Assembly (NCBI GenBank): GCA_001414345.1
Contig: LLCB01000033.1
Span: forward strand, 1-64,000
Reading direction: 5' to 3'
DNA from: Hymenoscyphus infarciens
Lineage: Eukaryota > Ascomycota > Leotiomycetes > Helotiales > Helotiaceae
Length of the DNA stretch: 64,000 bases
Shown: one piece after another, positions 11,212-21,310 of the stretch
Layout: every line of letters starts with the position of its first letter
How positions within the stretch are numbered: position 1 is the stretch's first letter
Notes under the pieces: generated by a model
What the model saw: the letters and a program-made list of their open reading frames with translations, nothing else
Told to the model about the DNA's origin: nothing
Database searches by the model: none
Program-made: the position numbers and the translations under genes

Positions 11212-12135
11212 ATGGTCAAAAAACGCAACAGAGACCCAGAAGTCCTTGAGGATGCTCCTGCACCACAAAAGGGAGGAGAAGATAGCGGTAGTGAAGATGT
11301 AATGCTCTCACTTTCCCCTCGCAGAACAATGCTGATAATTTCACAGGATGTTGACATGGTCAATGTAGAATTCGAATGGTTCAACTTCAAGTCCGAAATC
11401 GATTTCCACGGAACGAAAAGTCTTTTGAGACAATTGCTCGACGTCGATCACCAATTCTTCGATTTATCAGCCCTCGCAGATCTCATCCTTTCACAACCTA
11501 CTGTCGGTTCCACAGTCAAGGTCGATGGCGAAGAAACCGACCCATATGCCTTCCTTACAATCCTAAACCTACACGAACATCGCGAGAAGAAGATCGTTAA
11601 AGATTTGGTACAATATATCCTCGAGAAGTCGAAATCGAGTTCAGACCTATCCTCTCTTGGACCCATACTCTCGTCGCCAAATGCGCAAGTTGGACTTATT
11701 CTAGCCGAGCGCTTGATCAATGTTCCCTCTGAAATCTCCCCACCCATGTATTCCATGCTCATAGATGAGATCGAGGCCGCAGTCGAAGACAAGGAGCCAT
11801 ACGAATTTACACACTACCTCATCATATCCAAGAACTACCGAGAAATTGCTTCTTCCCTGGACCAAGAAGATGCCCCCAAAACGAAGAAGAGCAAAGGAGG
11901 AAAGGCTAGTAAGGAAGTGTTCTATTTCCACCCAGAAGATGAAGTTCTACAGAAGCACGCACTTTTGTCGGGGTCGTACGAATACACAAAGGATGAGGGT
12001 GATGGAATGGCGGATAGCAAAAGGGCATTTTCAGATCTGGGAATCAAGCCCCAAGGTTCGACGATACTCATAGAAGCAAGCAAGTTCCAGGGAGCTGTGA
12101 TAGCCATTGGCGAGTATTTGGCCCCCCCGCAATGA
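11212..12135 (+). CDS. BCP1: BCP1/BCCIP-family protein (ribosomal protein chaperone/nuclear export factor)
   Basis: The yeast family member is a nuclear factor that chaperones ribosomal protein Rpl23 and supports nuclear export of Mss4. The conserved core is plain here: MVNVEFEWFNF, DFHGTKSLLRQLLDVD, DLSALADLILSQPTVGSTVKVDG, DPYAFLTILNL, EIEAAVEDKEPYEFTHYLII and FHPEDEVLQKHA. The frame is open throughout, but 11299-11346 looks like a 48-nt in-frame intron (donor GTAATG, branch TGCTGAT, acceptor TTTCACAG). Removing it joins an acidic SGSED to DVDMVNVEFEWF, as in relatives. The spliced product is 291 aa; unspliced it would be 307 aa with a foreign 16-aa insert. It ends 51 bp from the convergent chorismate mutase gene. 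Confidence 0.92.
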   Translation: MVKKRNRDPEVLEDAPAPQKGGEDSGSEDVMLSLSPRRTMLIISQDVDMVNVEFEWFNFKSEIDFHGTKSLLRQLLDVDHQFFDLSALADLILSQPTVGSTVKVDGEETDPYAFLTILNLHEHREKKIVKDLVQYILEKSKSSSDLSSLGPILSSPNAQVGLILAERLINVPSEISPPMYSMLIDEIEAAVEDKEPYEFTHYLIISKNYREIASSLDQEDAPKTKKSKGGKASKEVFYFHPEDEVLQKHALLSGSYEYTKDEGDGMADSKRAFSDLGIKPQGSTILIEASKFQGAVIAIGEYLAPPQ

Positions 12136-12186
12136 ACATTATACCCACCGAGTCTTTTTTTAGTCTGATTACCGCGGCTAATGCTT

Positions 12187-13033
12187 CTATTCTGCCTCTA
12201 ATCTTTGCATCAAGTATTCGACCTCGACTTCTTTAGTGAGGGGAATCACGAAATCCTTGTACATGGCAACCACAGCGTCCACATTGATCTTGACTTGGCT
12301 TTCACCACCTTGACTTGGATCCGTACCATACGTCCTGGCCTTGAGTCCTAGTCGTTCCAACACTTTCTTCTCTACAGCTTCATTTGTGATGGCACGGCCA
12401 ATTCCATCCCGGTCCCCTGCCTTAATTAACTTTGTGTATAACTCCTTCTCGGTCTGGAATTTCGATTCGGCCACGAACTTTCCAAAATGAATCCTCAGTG
12501 AGAGTGCTTGCAGACAGGCGATATCGGCCGTGGCTGTGGAACCGTAATTCTCCTCCGTCTCGCCTCGATCCTCGTGCCCAAAGTCTGCGCATGCTACAGG
12601 AAGGAAGTTTTCGATGTAGCTCTTTTTGATTTTATCGTTCACATTGACATTGTTGTCGTGGAGTATCTTTGGATAGTTCAGGGGCTTAAGAATGGGGTTT
12701 TGGACAGCATTTGGGAAGAAAGGATACTGATCGGGGGATTCGAATCGTCGAATGAGGGAGTCGAGTTTTTCGCGCTCTTGTAGAAGCCAGTCGAGGAAGC
12801 TGAGATCGCTGTTTGGTATGCTGACAGCTCCTGGCTTGTAGATTGTGCCGTTGAGGGGGAATTGGACTCGCTCGATGAGATGGTAGGTAATAGTATCTTC
12901 TAACCGGCTACGAATTGGTTAGCATTTGAAACTAGTAGAGTTCCGAGAAGAAGACTGACATCAACTGGAAGCGGATGTTTGAAAGGTCGAGGGCCTTGGA
13001 GGCATCAGAGAAATCTATTGTTGCATCCATCAT
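12187..13033 (-). CDS. ARO7: Chorismate mutase (AroQ, eukaryotic type)
   Basis: Rearranges chorismate to prephenate, the first committed step to Phe and Tyr. Two exons, 13033-12960 and 12907-12187, give 264 aa. The 52-nt intron (donor GTCAGT, branch GCTAAC, acceptor CGTAG) restores the family sequence [26 protein letters not shown]. Other family signatures are [29 protein letters not shown], the active-site stretch [10 protein letters not shown] (Arg about 163, Lys about 168), [12 protein letters not shown] and [16 protein letters not shown]. The length and all-helical two-part form match the Trp-activated, Tyr-inhibited yeast enzyme; regulation is inferred from family. Two adjacent ATGs (13033, 13030) begin the frame. 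Confidence 0.96.
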
Positions 13034-13476
13034 TCTGGTTGTAGCGGGGTAAACGATGAGGATCAGGGTCGCAGAAGACGGAGCGTGGGATCGAGAAGGT
13101 GCTCGAATTTTTCGACCGATGTGTGTCGAGGAGGGAGAAGGAGTGTTAAATAGACAAGACAGCTGTCATATCAATCAATGGCTTATCGTTGGTGCTCACT
13201 CTGACTTCACTGCTCATCAGATGCCAGGGCAGAAGTCTCTCGTAGGCCAAAAATCCGAAGCCCGGAGTGATCCCTGTCAACTTCGGCCCGGCTGCATCGT
13301 CAACAACCTTGATATGCGAGGCGAGATGGAAATGCATCATCGGACCAAGAACTCACACGACCAGAAAATACTGCAAACTCCTGCGCAAACACCAAACAGT
13401 CTTCGCAGACGTTAGCCCAACGATTTGCCAAAATCCGTGGAATATTACATGTTTTGCCTACGGCCAAGAACCACCA
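13034..13476. promoter_or_regulatory. Divergent promoter region, chorismate mutase / Mdv1
   Basis: 443 bp between divergent start codons. No further gene or sharp motif seen. Confidence 0.45.
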
Positions 13477-15601
13477 ATGGCTGGCTCCAGCAGCCGCAAT
13501 GCCTCTCCCATAGGAGCTCCAGATGATTCTACAATCATATCTGTAGGCCTCTCTGATTGTAATTTATTCTTCCTCCGTATGATTGCTAACAGTATCTGCT
13601 AGACTCGAGGTTTAGAGGCATTTGGACGGAAGGTTACCACCACGGCAGGCCAACTGATGGGGCCCTTGGATCCCACTTCGAGTACGCACTATCAAAATGC
13701 AATGAGTGACCTCCACAAGCAATTAAGGAGGCCGAATCTCCAGCGAAGCGTCTTTTCCTTTGCAAAAACCAGTCCCACGGACCTGGTTCGCTCGAAGCTC
13801 TCCACTTCCGAAATACAATACCGCGCCCTCACTTTTCTACCTGACGAACTTTTACGAAACATTCCTGACGATGACAATACATATTCCCTATTCCAGGGCT
13901 TTCAAGCCACTCTACCCACAGCAGCGAGTCCTGATGGGAAACGGCATAGAAGAAAGGTATCAAGGGGTAGAAAGCTATTGGAAGACGACAAGTCGGAATC
14001 GGATAATACGCCACCGTCCTTGGGGAAGTTAAAAAAGGAGCAGAATTCTTTGAATCACCAGCTGGAAATGATGGGTATCCGCAAAAATATGGCGAGCAGC
14101 GAAATACATGAGATTGATAACAAAATAGCAAATCTCAATAGTATGCGGAAGATTGTGCTAGAGAGATTGGCAGATTTGGAGCAAGAAGAAGCTATGCTCG
14201 AGCACGATAGTTGGTATATTCCTCCTGGATTTCGTATTGTTACTAATCTTTGAAAAGTACTGGATCTTGAGAACAGACTCGAGGATGCCCAGGACCAACT
14301 CGAAACGGAGGAGGCTTTGAAGGCTGAGGTTGATTTGGAAGAAGCGGAGGACCCTTCGATGGATGCATCATTTATGTCCGAATCGATATACGAAAAGTTG
14401 CCTTCGGCATCAAGTACGCCCACAAAGCCCAAGAGGCATAAGACAATTCGAAGAAAATCCATGCCGATTTTACATGAGCATTTTGAGCCCGGGTCAATGA
14501 TTAGGGAGATGAAAGCCCATGGCGATTCGATCACAGCCTTGGATTTTGATGTTCCATTTGGCACTATGGTTACTTCGGCGTTGGATGATACTGTTCGGGT
14601 GTGGGATCTTAATGCTGGAAGGTGCATGGGGCTTCTCGAGGGCCACACGGCCTCGGTAAGGGCATTACAGGTAGAAGACAACATTGTGGCAACAGGATCT
14701 ATGGACGCAACCATTCGTTTGTGGGATCTGAGCAAAGCCCGTTATGAACCTCCGGACAACCGAATCAACAAAGACAGCGACGAGGAAGAAGATCATTTGG
14801 CATTTGGAGAGGAAGAGGACCAGCCTTTTGAGCCTCCTGTTGGAACTATGAGAGATTGTCCACTTTTCACTTTGGAAGCCCACGTAGATGAAGTTACGGC
14901 TTTACATTTCAAAGGCGACACTCTTATCTCGGGTTCATCCGATAAAACGTTACGGCAATGGGATCTTGAGAAGGGCCGTTGTGTACAAACTCTAGATGTC
15001 ATGTGGGCAGCAGCCCAAGCATCCGCAAGCATGGGCTCTAGTGAAGGAGCGTGGAGATCAACTGGTAAGGTTGCCGATGCAACTGCGGATTTCGTTGGAG
15101 CTGTGCAAGTCTTCGATGCCGCTCTCGCTTGCGGAACTGCTGACGGAATGGTTCGATTATGGGATCTCAGAAGTGGACAAGTTCACCGAAGTCTGGTTGG
15201 ACACACCGGTCCTGTGACATGTCTTCAGTTTGATGACATGCACTTGGTCACGGGAAGTTTGGATCGAAGCATTCGGGTAAGTTTCTACCTTCAAAACCTC
15301 TCCTTTCTTGCTAATTATTTTTTAGATATGGGATCTCCGAACAGGAGCTATCCACGACGCATATGCTTACGATCACCCCATAACAAGCATGATGTTTGAC
15401 AATCGAAGGATCGTCTCGGCTTGTGGTGAGGATGTAGCAAAAGTGTATGATAAAACGGATGGTCGACACTGGGATTGTGGTTCAGGTGTTACTGCTGCTG
15501 AAGATGGCAAGACACCTGCTATCGTCGAGAACGTCAGGATCAAGGATGGGTATCTGACCGAGGGACGGAGAGATGGTGTGGTTGGTATATGGACTTGTTA
15601 G
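13477..15601 (+). CDS. MDV1: Mitochondrial division protein Mdv1/Caf4-like WD40 adaptor
   Basis: Links the outer-membrane protein Fis1 to the dynamin Dnm1 during mitochondrial fission. Four exons, 13477-13542, 13603-14209, 14258-15276 and 15326-15601, give 655 aa. The N-terminal part carries [21 protein letters not shown] and the [20 protein letters not shown] block typical of this family. A coiled coil runs from about residue 165 to 245. Seven WD40 blades fill the C-terminal half (for example [46 protein letters not shown]), ending VVGIWTC. Intron 2 (14210-14257) uses the uncommon donor GTTGGT, with a strong TACTAAT branch. It is needed to avoid a stop and gives [15 protein letters not shown]. 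The start ATG is followed by a 22-codon first exon. Confidence 0.93.
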
Positions 15602-17525
15602 ATAGATATGGGCTTGGGGGCAGGCGTGGGGTGGTTGGGTGGTTCACTTGGAATCAAGGGTGTACCATATTTGAAGATGGGTAGATGAGTTGCACTATTG
15701 GGTGTGAGAGGCGTACAATTTTGATTTTGTGGGGTGCGAGATGGGGGCGGGGATGTAGATATATATATGTATGACCTTTTTTGAGTCTTTTGAGGACTTT
15801 TGTTTATATGCTACCTGCTTCTCATGATGTGATGCTTTCGTATTTCTTCTGGGTTGAGCAACTAGGATATGGGATGGAGAGGGGGCAAAGTATATGACAG
15901 GGTCTGCTCTGTATGTTTTGTTGAATTCTTCTCGTGTTTCCTTGTATCGACAAGGCAGACTGAACCTCATGCAGTAGAATTCGCTATACACGACCAGGAC
16001 CATTGCTCTCACTAGCACACCTGCGGGTTGCTAAGGTAGGAGGAACGCCGAGAAAGGCTTGAAACTCGAAAACATAGTCCAAGGAGCGGTTATTTAGTAT
16101 TAGTCTAATGTAGATTGTTCTGCCACTGCCAAAGTTACATCGTTTCTACCTTTCCCTCTGTTTCAAAGCCATGAATCTGAATAGAACTAGCGGTGGGCAC
16201 TGTTGCAAAGTGTAGGTCATTACAAAAAGGCTGATAACTACTAATCAACAATGTTAATTCTAGGAGACCATAAGTATTCCACTCCATATGTGAAGTCTGT
16301 GTGTATTTGGATCGAGGTGTTTCTTCAGCTTCACTTCATAACGAGTTTTTCTGTGGAATGTATCAATACTGAAGGGAGTGCTTCATTGAGCGAGTTATGG
16401 AATTCAGTCAGTTATTATAGGTTTTTAAGTAGGATTACACCTTGTATTCTTGCAGTAGAAAGGAAATCCACAGAGGGAGCTGTGATTTCAAAAGAGACTT
16501 GGGATTCTCAGTTTGCTGATTTCATCATGTTCTTTAGTCATTCTGAGAATATTGAGTCTTCTTGAGTCTTCTTGACTAATGACCAATGACCTTTTTGATT
16601 GTTTGTATCCTTCCAGACGAATTAGGAGAAGCATCAGCTGGTCTCGATCCAACGGGTCAAGGAAGAGGCTTCAGACTAATTCGCCTACCCATAGTTGTTC
16701 AAAATTCATCTCCTCATACATTTTCCACTTCAATAACTCGAATCTCGAGTTCGTAGGCGTAAGTTCACTTCTTTATGATCTAGTATCAGGGTGCATGCAG
16801 GTTGCTGTATTTGTTAAAGTAACAATACTAGTACATCAAAAGAAATGCGTTGCTGTTCTCAATTCAATAAATTAAATTTTTTAAAGTATGTTAGAGAAAC
16901 ATCAAGAATAAAGTGAGTTACGACGATCTGGAGTATAAAATAAAATTTCTTCGCAATTCAATAAACTTCTTTAGCTCGGAGAAATAACACAAGAGAAAAC
17001 ATCAAAGAGACTTACAATCAGTGACAAAGCAAATCTTCTAGACATTTTGATAGTCACCTGGTTTTCGATTTATTAGTTTTCATGATCATTGTTCCAAACA
17101 GTTGAAACGAAAAAGTCACACACAAGAAGTTACCACTTGCAAAGAAAGATATTTTATCTCGGCAAAATCATCGTCACTTCACTGTGATTCTCTGGAAATC
17201 CATTCAGATTAGACAAAAGTAAATTCAGGTAGAAGAGTAAACAGATTTCATTATTCTAGTAATGGATAAAATATTTACAAGTGTAAACATAAACAACCAT
17301 TGTTGGTGACAAATATTGCCCAAGAAAACTCGAAATTTTCAAACCGAAATTCCAAATAAAATGCAGATAGATAAAGTGCCACAGCATGTACTGTATCTCC
17401 AATCTCTGTACGCGTGACACCAAGATAGAGAAGATGTCGTTCGCTTTTTCGAACTACTCAAGTCCCAAAGTGGCTCGCTGGTCTAGGAACACCCCACGGA
17501 CCTTGGAATAGAGTATTGAAGGTCT
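15602..17525. other. Intergenic region between convergent genes
   Basis: 1.9 kb between the stop codons of Mdv1 and the MFS gene. Frames up to 104 codons near 16251-16565 have no protein-like features. AT content rises near 16850-17350. No gene, tRNA or repeat recognised. Confidence 0.5.
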
Positions 17526-19489
17526 TCAATAGACCATATTGAGCTTCCACCCAACTTTCAAGACCCTTGCTGCGATAAGACAAGCGCAAGCTGCAGTGTA
17601 AGCTAGACCAGCGAAGATAATTACACCCTCATAATTTCCACCATTGGCAGTAAGAACTTGACCCGCAATCGGGAGGGCTGTTAGCGTACCAAATGCAACA
17701 AGCTGGACAATCTCGGAGTCAGTATGGCCCTTTCTAGAAGTATGTTTGAGGAAGATGAATCGGAAACAGGGGTATAAGAAGAGAAAGTCAGGTATATGAG
17801 GAGGAAATGGTGTCTTAATCCTCCCGGAACCAACCGAGCGAGGGAAAAAGAACTCAGAGATTACTCACCATCCAGCAAGTAGCGAAATATCTGCCATAGT
17901 GCTCTGTTTTGCACATTTGACCAACGCAGACTGGACTCAGGCTCAAGTTGCTTCCACTGACAAAACCAAATATGACAGCGAAGACGACAATCATTGGTGT
18001 GGACTCTCCAGCTGGAAGCCAAAGTCCGAAGCAGGCGATGGCGCAGAATGCGATAGAGATAATGAGAGTGTTTACCCTTCCCATCATATCAGCGACGATA
18101 CCAGCAAGGAAACGTCCAAAGAAACTTCCTCCATTCAAGATTGCTAGGATCTGAAAACCGAATTTGTTTGAGTGACCGTGTGTAGTTGCATAATTTGTGA
18201 TAAATGTTAGAGGGACGAAGATTCCCCATTCCATGAGCAGTACTTTGTTTTCGAGTTAGCATTGCTATTTCTAGTATTAGGCCTAAGGAAGTAAAGCTGT
18301 CTGAGGATGAAATAGTGTCTTAATCCTCCTGAAATAACCGAGAAAAGAGAACAAGAACTCGGAGAATACCTACTACCTAATGTTAACAAGGCGAAAGGAA
18401 GATCTTTCAAAACCGAGAGATCTGGGGAGATCTCTTTCAAACTAGCCATCTTCTTGCGTGGTAATCGACTTCGGACTGTCATATTCGCTATGACGAGCAG
18501 GACGAAAAGAATTCCGCCGAGTATGCGCATTGAGTTTTTGAAGCCAACCTTCGGAATTAGAGGTTGAAGTATGAGAGGGAATAGAATTCCTCCAATGCTG
18601 CCACTCGTCATCGCTATTCCGGTTGCATGTCCACGTTTTAGGTAAAAATAATGCCCTACGCTAGCAACACAAGGAGAGACGATGAGACATCCCCCGATGC
18701 CATTGAGAAGACTGTAGACCATGAAGAAATGCCAGTATTCTAGAAGAAAAAAGTTAGCCGTGTAATTATGGCGAAGAACCGGAGGGAGTTTACGGGTGCA
18801 TTCTCCTAACAGAAACATGCTGAGTACTAATAGAACACTTCCAGCTAAAATCAAGGCTCGAGGTCCATAGGCATCGAAGATTGGTCCGACTGGTGCTCCT
18901 ACACATGAGGATCTCGGAGTCAGTTTACTTCTTTGAGGATCCAAGAAGTTTCCAGAGTATGTCTCGGGAGTAAGGAAGAAGAAGCATAACTCCCGAAACC
19001 ACCAGAATAGGGAACAATTCCCCTAGGATATCACTCACCAAGAAAGAAGGTAGCGAAGAGACCGAGCCCAAAGATCCATCCTATTTGGCTGGGTGTTTTA
19101 TCTTTGAGTTGGTTTTGCTGAAAGTAGTCGAGAAGAACAGCAGTGCTATTGATGATTCCGAAGACCGCAAAGCTACCACAGAATGCACCCGCAACAACAC
19201 CCCATGCTTTCAGACCGCCTTCTGGAAAATCATCCTTCTCCTCGAGGCCGGTGAGAGAACAGTTGTCCGATTGTGGCGTATGGTTTTCATTGAATAACCC
19301 CTTTTCATTTGCTGTTGTAGAGGTACTTTGAGTCTCAGTTACAGGCTTCCCCGCAACTGGACTGGCGGTTTCCTCTTTCACCCCGCCCTTTTCCACATCG
19401 TGGGATTGGACATTTGTGACGTTGACATCGTTATATTGGTATTTTATGAAGCTGCTGTCCTCAGCTAAATTATGACCAATATTATTCAT
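17526..19489 (-). CDS. MFS transporter, monocarboxylate transporter-like (MCT/MCH family)
   Basis: Five exons, 19489-19039, 18898-18794, 18739-18374, 18242-17869 and 17702-17526, give 490 aa. A hydrophilic tail of about 90 residues precedes DFPEGGLKAWGVVAGAFCGSFAVFGIINS, the MCT entry motif. About 12 helices follow, with APVGPIFDAYGPRALILAGS, YWHFFMVYSLLNGIGG, GHATGIAMTSGSIGGILFP, MEWGIFVPLTFITNYA and GRFLAGIVADMMGR. Substrates of fungal relatives are monocarboxylates or unknown. Intron 2 (18740-18793, 54 nt) is in frame; removing it gives GECTQYWHFF. Intron 3 may start at 18373 (GTAGGT, preferred) or 18376, a one-residue difference. Introns 1, 3 and 4 are unusually long (140, 131, 166 nt) and related to each other. 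The start is the first in-frame ATG. Divergent from the aldo-keto reductase. Confidence 0.9.
17703..17868 (-). repeat. Introner-like intron copy (intron 4 of the MFS gene)
   Basis: 166 nt, donor GTGAGT. On the sense strand its first about 70 nt align with intron 3: CTCTGAGTTCTT / CTCCGAGTTCTT, CTCGGTT, GGAGGATTAAGACAC and TTTC.TCCTCA. Its branch-site end shares ACTGACTCCGAGAT with intron 1. Confidence 0.7.
18243..18373 (-). repeat. Introner-like intron copy (intron 3 of the MFS gene)
   Basis: 131 nt. Shares its 5' half, including GGAGGATTAAGACAC, with intron 4. The branch region GCTAACTCGAAAAC resembles CTGACTCCGAGA of the other two copies. Confidence 0.7.
18899..19038 (-). repeat. Introner-like intron copy (intron 1 of the MFS gene)
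   Basis: 140 nt, donor GTGAGT. Shares the branch-site block ACTGACTCCGAGAT with intron 4, and more loosely the CCCTATTCTGGTGGTTTCGGGAG stretch, which aligns with CCCTCGCTCGGTTGGTTCCGGGAG there. Confidence 0.55.
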
Positions 19490-19949
19490 TCGCCACCAGA
19501 ACGAAGAACAGGGCAATTGAACGGCAATGTGGATTTTTGAGTTGCAAAAGACCTGAGAAATAGATGTTTTTTATAAAGGATAAGAGAAGAAAGAGTGGGG
19601 GATTGGGAAAAATGATGGGCTCTTCCCCGGCCAACTTTTCGGCCGGGCCCGTTCACCGTTGGGGCCGTTTTCCCCTTCTTCTTGCCAATGAGAAGTGTTT
19701 TTACCCAACAGAAAGCCTACACGTGATTGTCTTCACCGTGACGTGCTCTTGACTTGACGGAGAGGAGTCCCGTCAGTACTGTTCGGCGACTTCCTAGCAT
19801 CGAGGGGATTGAACGTCAATTGCAGTAAAAGGATGAACTTGGTAAAGGAAGAAAGAAGCAGCAGCAGGACAAGCGACAGTCCCTAGAAATGATCAGTGCA
19901 AGAATTGATTCAAGTAAATACTTTAGATTCGTAGCTACCTACCTAGCCC

Positions 19950-20083
19950 TCGTTGTTCCAACTTTCTAGGGTAATTCATGTAAATTGTTCTAAATACTTA
20001 GAACAATAATATTGACCCAGAGGTTTTAGAACAATCAACTTCAATTGTCCCAAAGTATCTGGTAATTAAGTTTAGAACAACGA
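19950..20083. mobile_element. MITE-like element with terminal inverted repeats
   Basis: 134 bp. The left end TCGTTGTTCCAACTT is an inverted match to the right end AAGTTTAGAACAACGA with one mismatch and one indel. The interior carries further short inverted copies of TTGTTCTAA / TTAGAACAA. No clear target duplication. Related sequences lie at 8386, 22861 (reverse orientation) and possibly 30007, so it is a dispersed family. No coding capacity. Confidence 0.7.
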
Positions 20084-20859
20084 AATGGCCACCGCTATAG
20101 GTATGAACGCGAACTGAGAAAGTGAAGTATAAAAAAAGATGAACTTAGTGGAAGAGGAAAGTGGCAAGAGAGTCCTTGGTATAGCATTGCCATTGGGTGC
20201 CCCTGGTGCAAGAATTGATTCAAGTGAACGATTCGCACACCGTAGGCAATCGTCTGAGACGTCGATTTGATCCTCAATCGTCACCGTGAAGTCATGGTAC
20301 CTAGGTACTCGTAAAGCTGCGTGTTGCTGAAAGAACGGAAGATATGGATGCGAAAGGTGGCGGCAGTGAGGGAATACCTCCAGATTTATGACGGAAAGAC
20401 CCAAAAAAGGTACGACCCCAAAACGGTAAGAACCAAAACCTTAATACGACTTTAATCACACCACCAAGATGAGGGGAACCATGTTTTAACTTTAGGAAGC
20501 TTACGTACCTCTACGTGTGGCGATGGAGCGGCGGAATTTAGTACCGCCTCACGCCTGCTACTTCACAGCTTCTTAAGCTCTAATAGAAAATCGCAAAAAT
20601 AAATCGAAAATTCGAGAATATCTAGCGGCTGCTAACTAAAATTTGATATCGGAGCTTATGGGTTTTTAGGGTGTGGTTGTGTTTTTAGTAGAGTTTTGCG
20701 ACTGTTTTTTAAGTACTAAAATGATCGCTACGCATTCGGCCATACCTAGGTACGCACCATACCCCCACCACCTCGTCATTGACCCGCAAGAGCTTTTAGT
20801 ATGGTTTCACAGTATGCAATTACCAGTACAGACGCAGGTGGGTTTTATAGTCAATCAGA

Positions 20860-20959
20860 TACTATCCCCCCCCCCTAATTACATTGTACGCGCACGGTCG
20901 TTTTAGTGTGGCAGATGTCTGTGCGCATACAATGTAATTAAGTAGGGGGGGGGATAGTA
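20860..20959. mobile_element. Foldback/MITE-like palindromic element
   Basis: The left arm at 20860-20895 (TACTATC, a C10 run, AATTACATTGTACGCGCAC) is mirrored by the right arm at 20921-20959 (GTGCGCATACAATGTAATT, a G9 run, GATAGTA). One mismatch and a 4-5 nt indel interrupt the match, and the loop is about 25 nt. The long GC-run termini are distinctive. Origin unknown. Confidence 0.75.
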
Positions 20960-21310
20960 GCGCTTTCCCCGCAGCAGCTGTAAAGTCCACCGGAGATAAT
21001 AAAGGTTAAAAGCTCTGTAAACTACTACTAGTAGTACGGAGTAATGTTATTAAAGCTTAATTCAGGTGTCGCGGGTCGATCACAAGCGCTTCATTCTTTT
21101 TGGCACGGGTAACGAACACCTAGTTGGGAGCTGGGCTAGAGTGGTGTACGGATATGCATGGAAGATGCTGGACTGGTCCTTATGTTCACTGGCATATAGA
21201 ATACCCCTCTCTGCCTACGACCGAACTTCTCATCCCTCAATCCAAACTCTTCACAGCTTCACAATCAAAACTTACAAGATCTTACCTCCCTACCCACCAA
21301 ACTAACAATC

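Larger units (their letters stand above)
19490..21310. other. Divergent intergenic region with repeat elements
   Basis: 1.8 kb between the divergent MFS and aldo-keto reductase starts. It contains a MITE-like element (19950-20083) and a foldback element (20860-20959). No additional gene is supported. Promoters of both genes must lie at the two ends. Confidence 0.55.

Noticed and set aside
14055..14735. 226-codon minus-strand frame
   Set aside because: Antisense to the coiled-coil and first WD40 part of Mdv1.
16251..16875. Plus-strand frames of 104 and 98 codons
   Set aside because: AT-rich translation without motifs, in the 3' flank between convergent genes.
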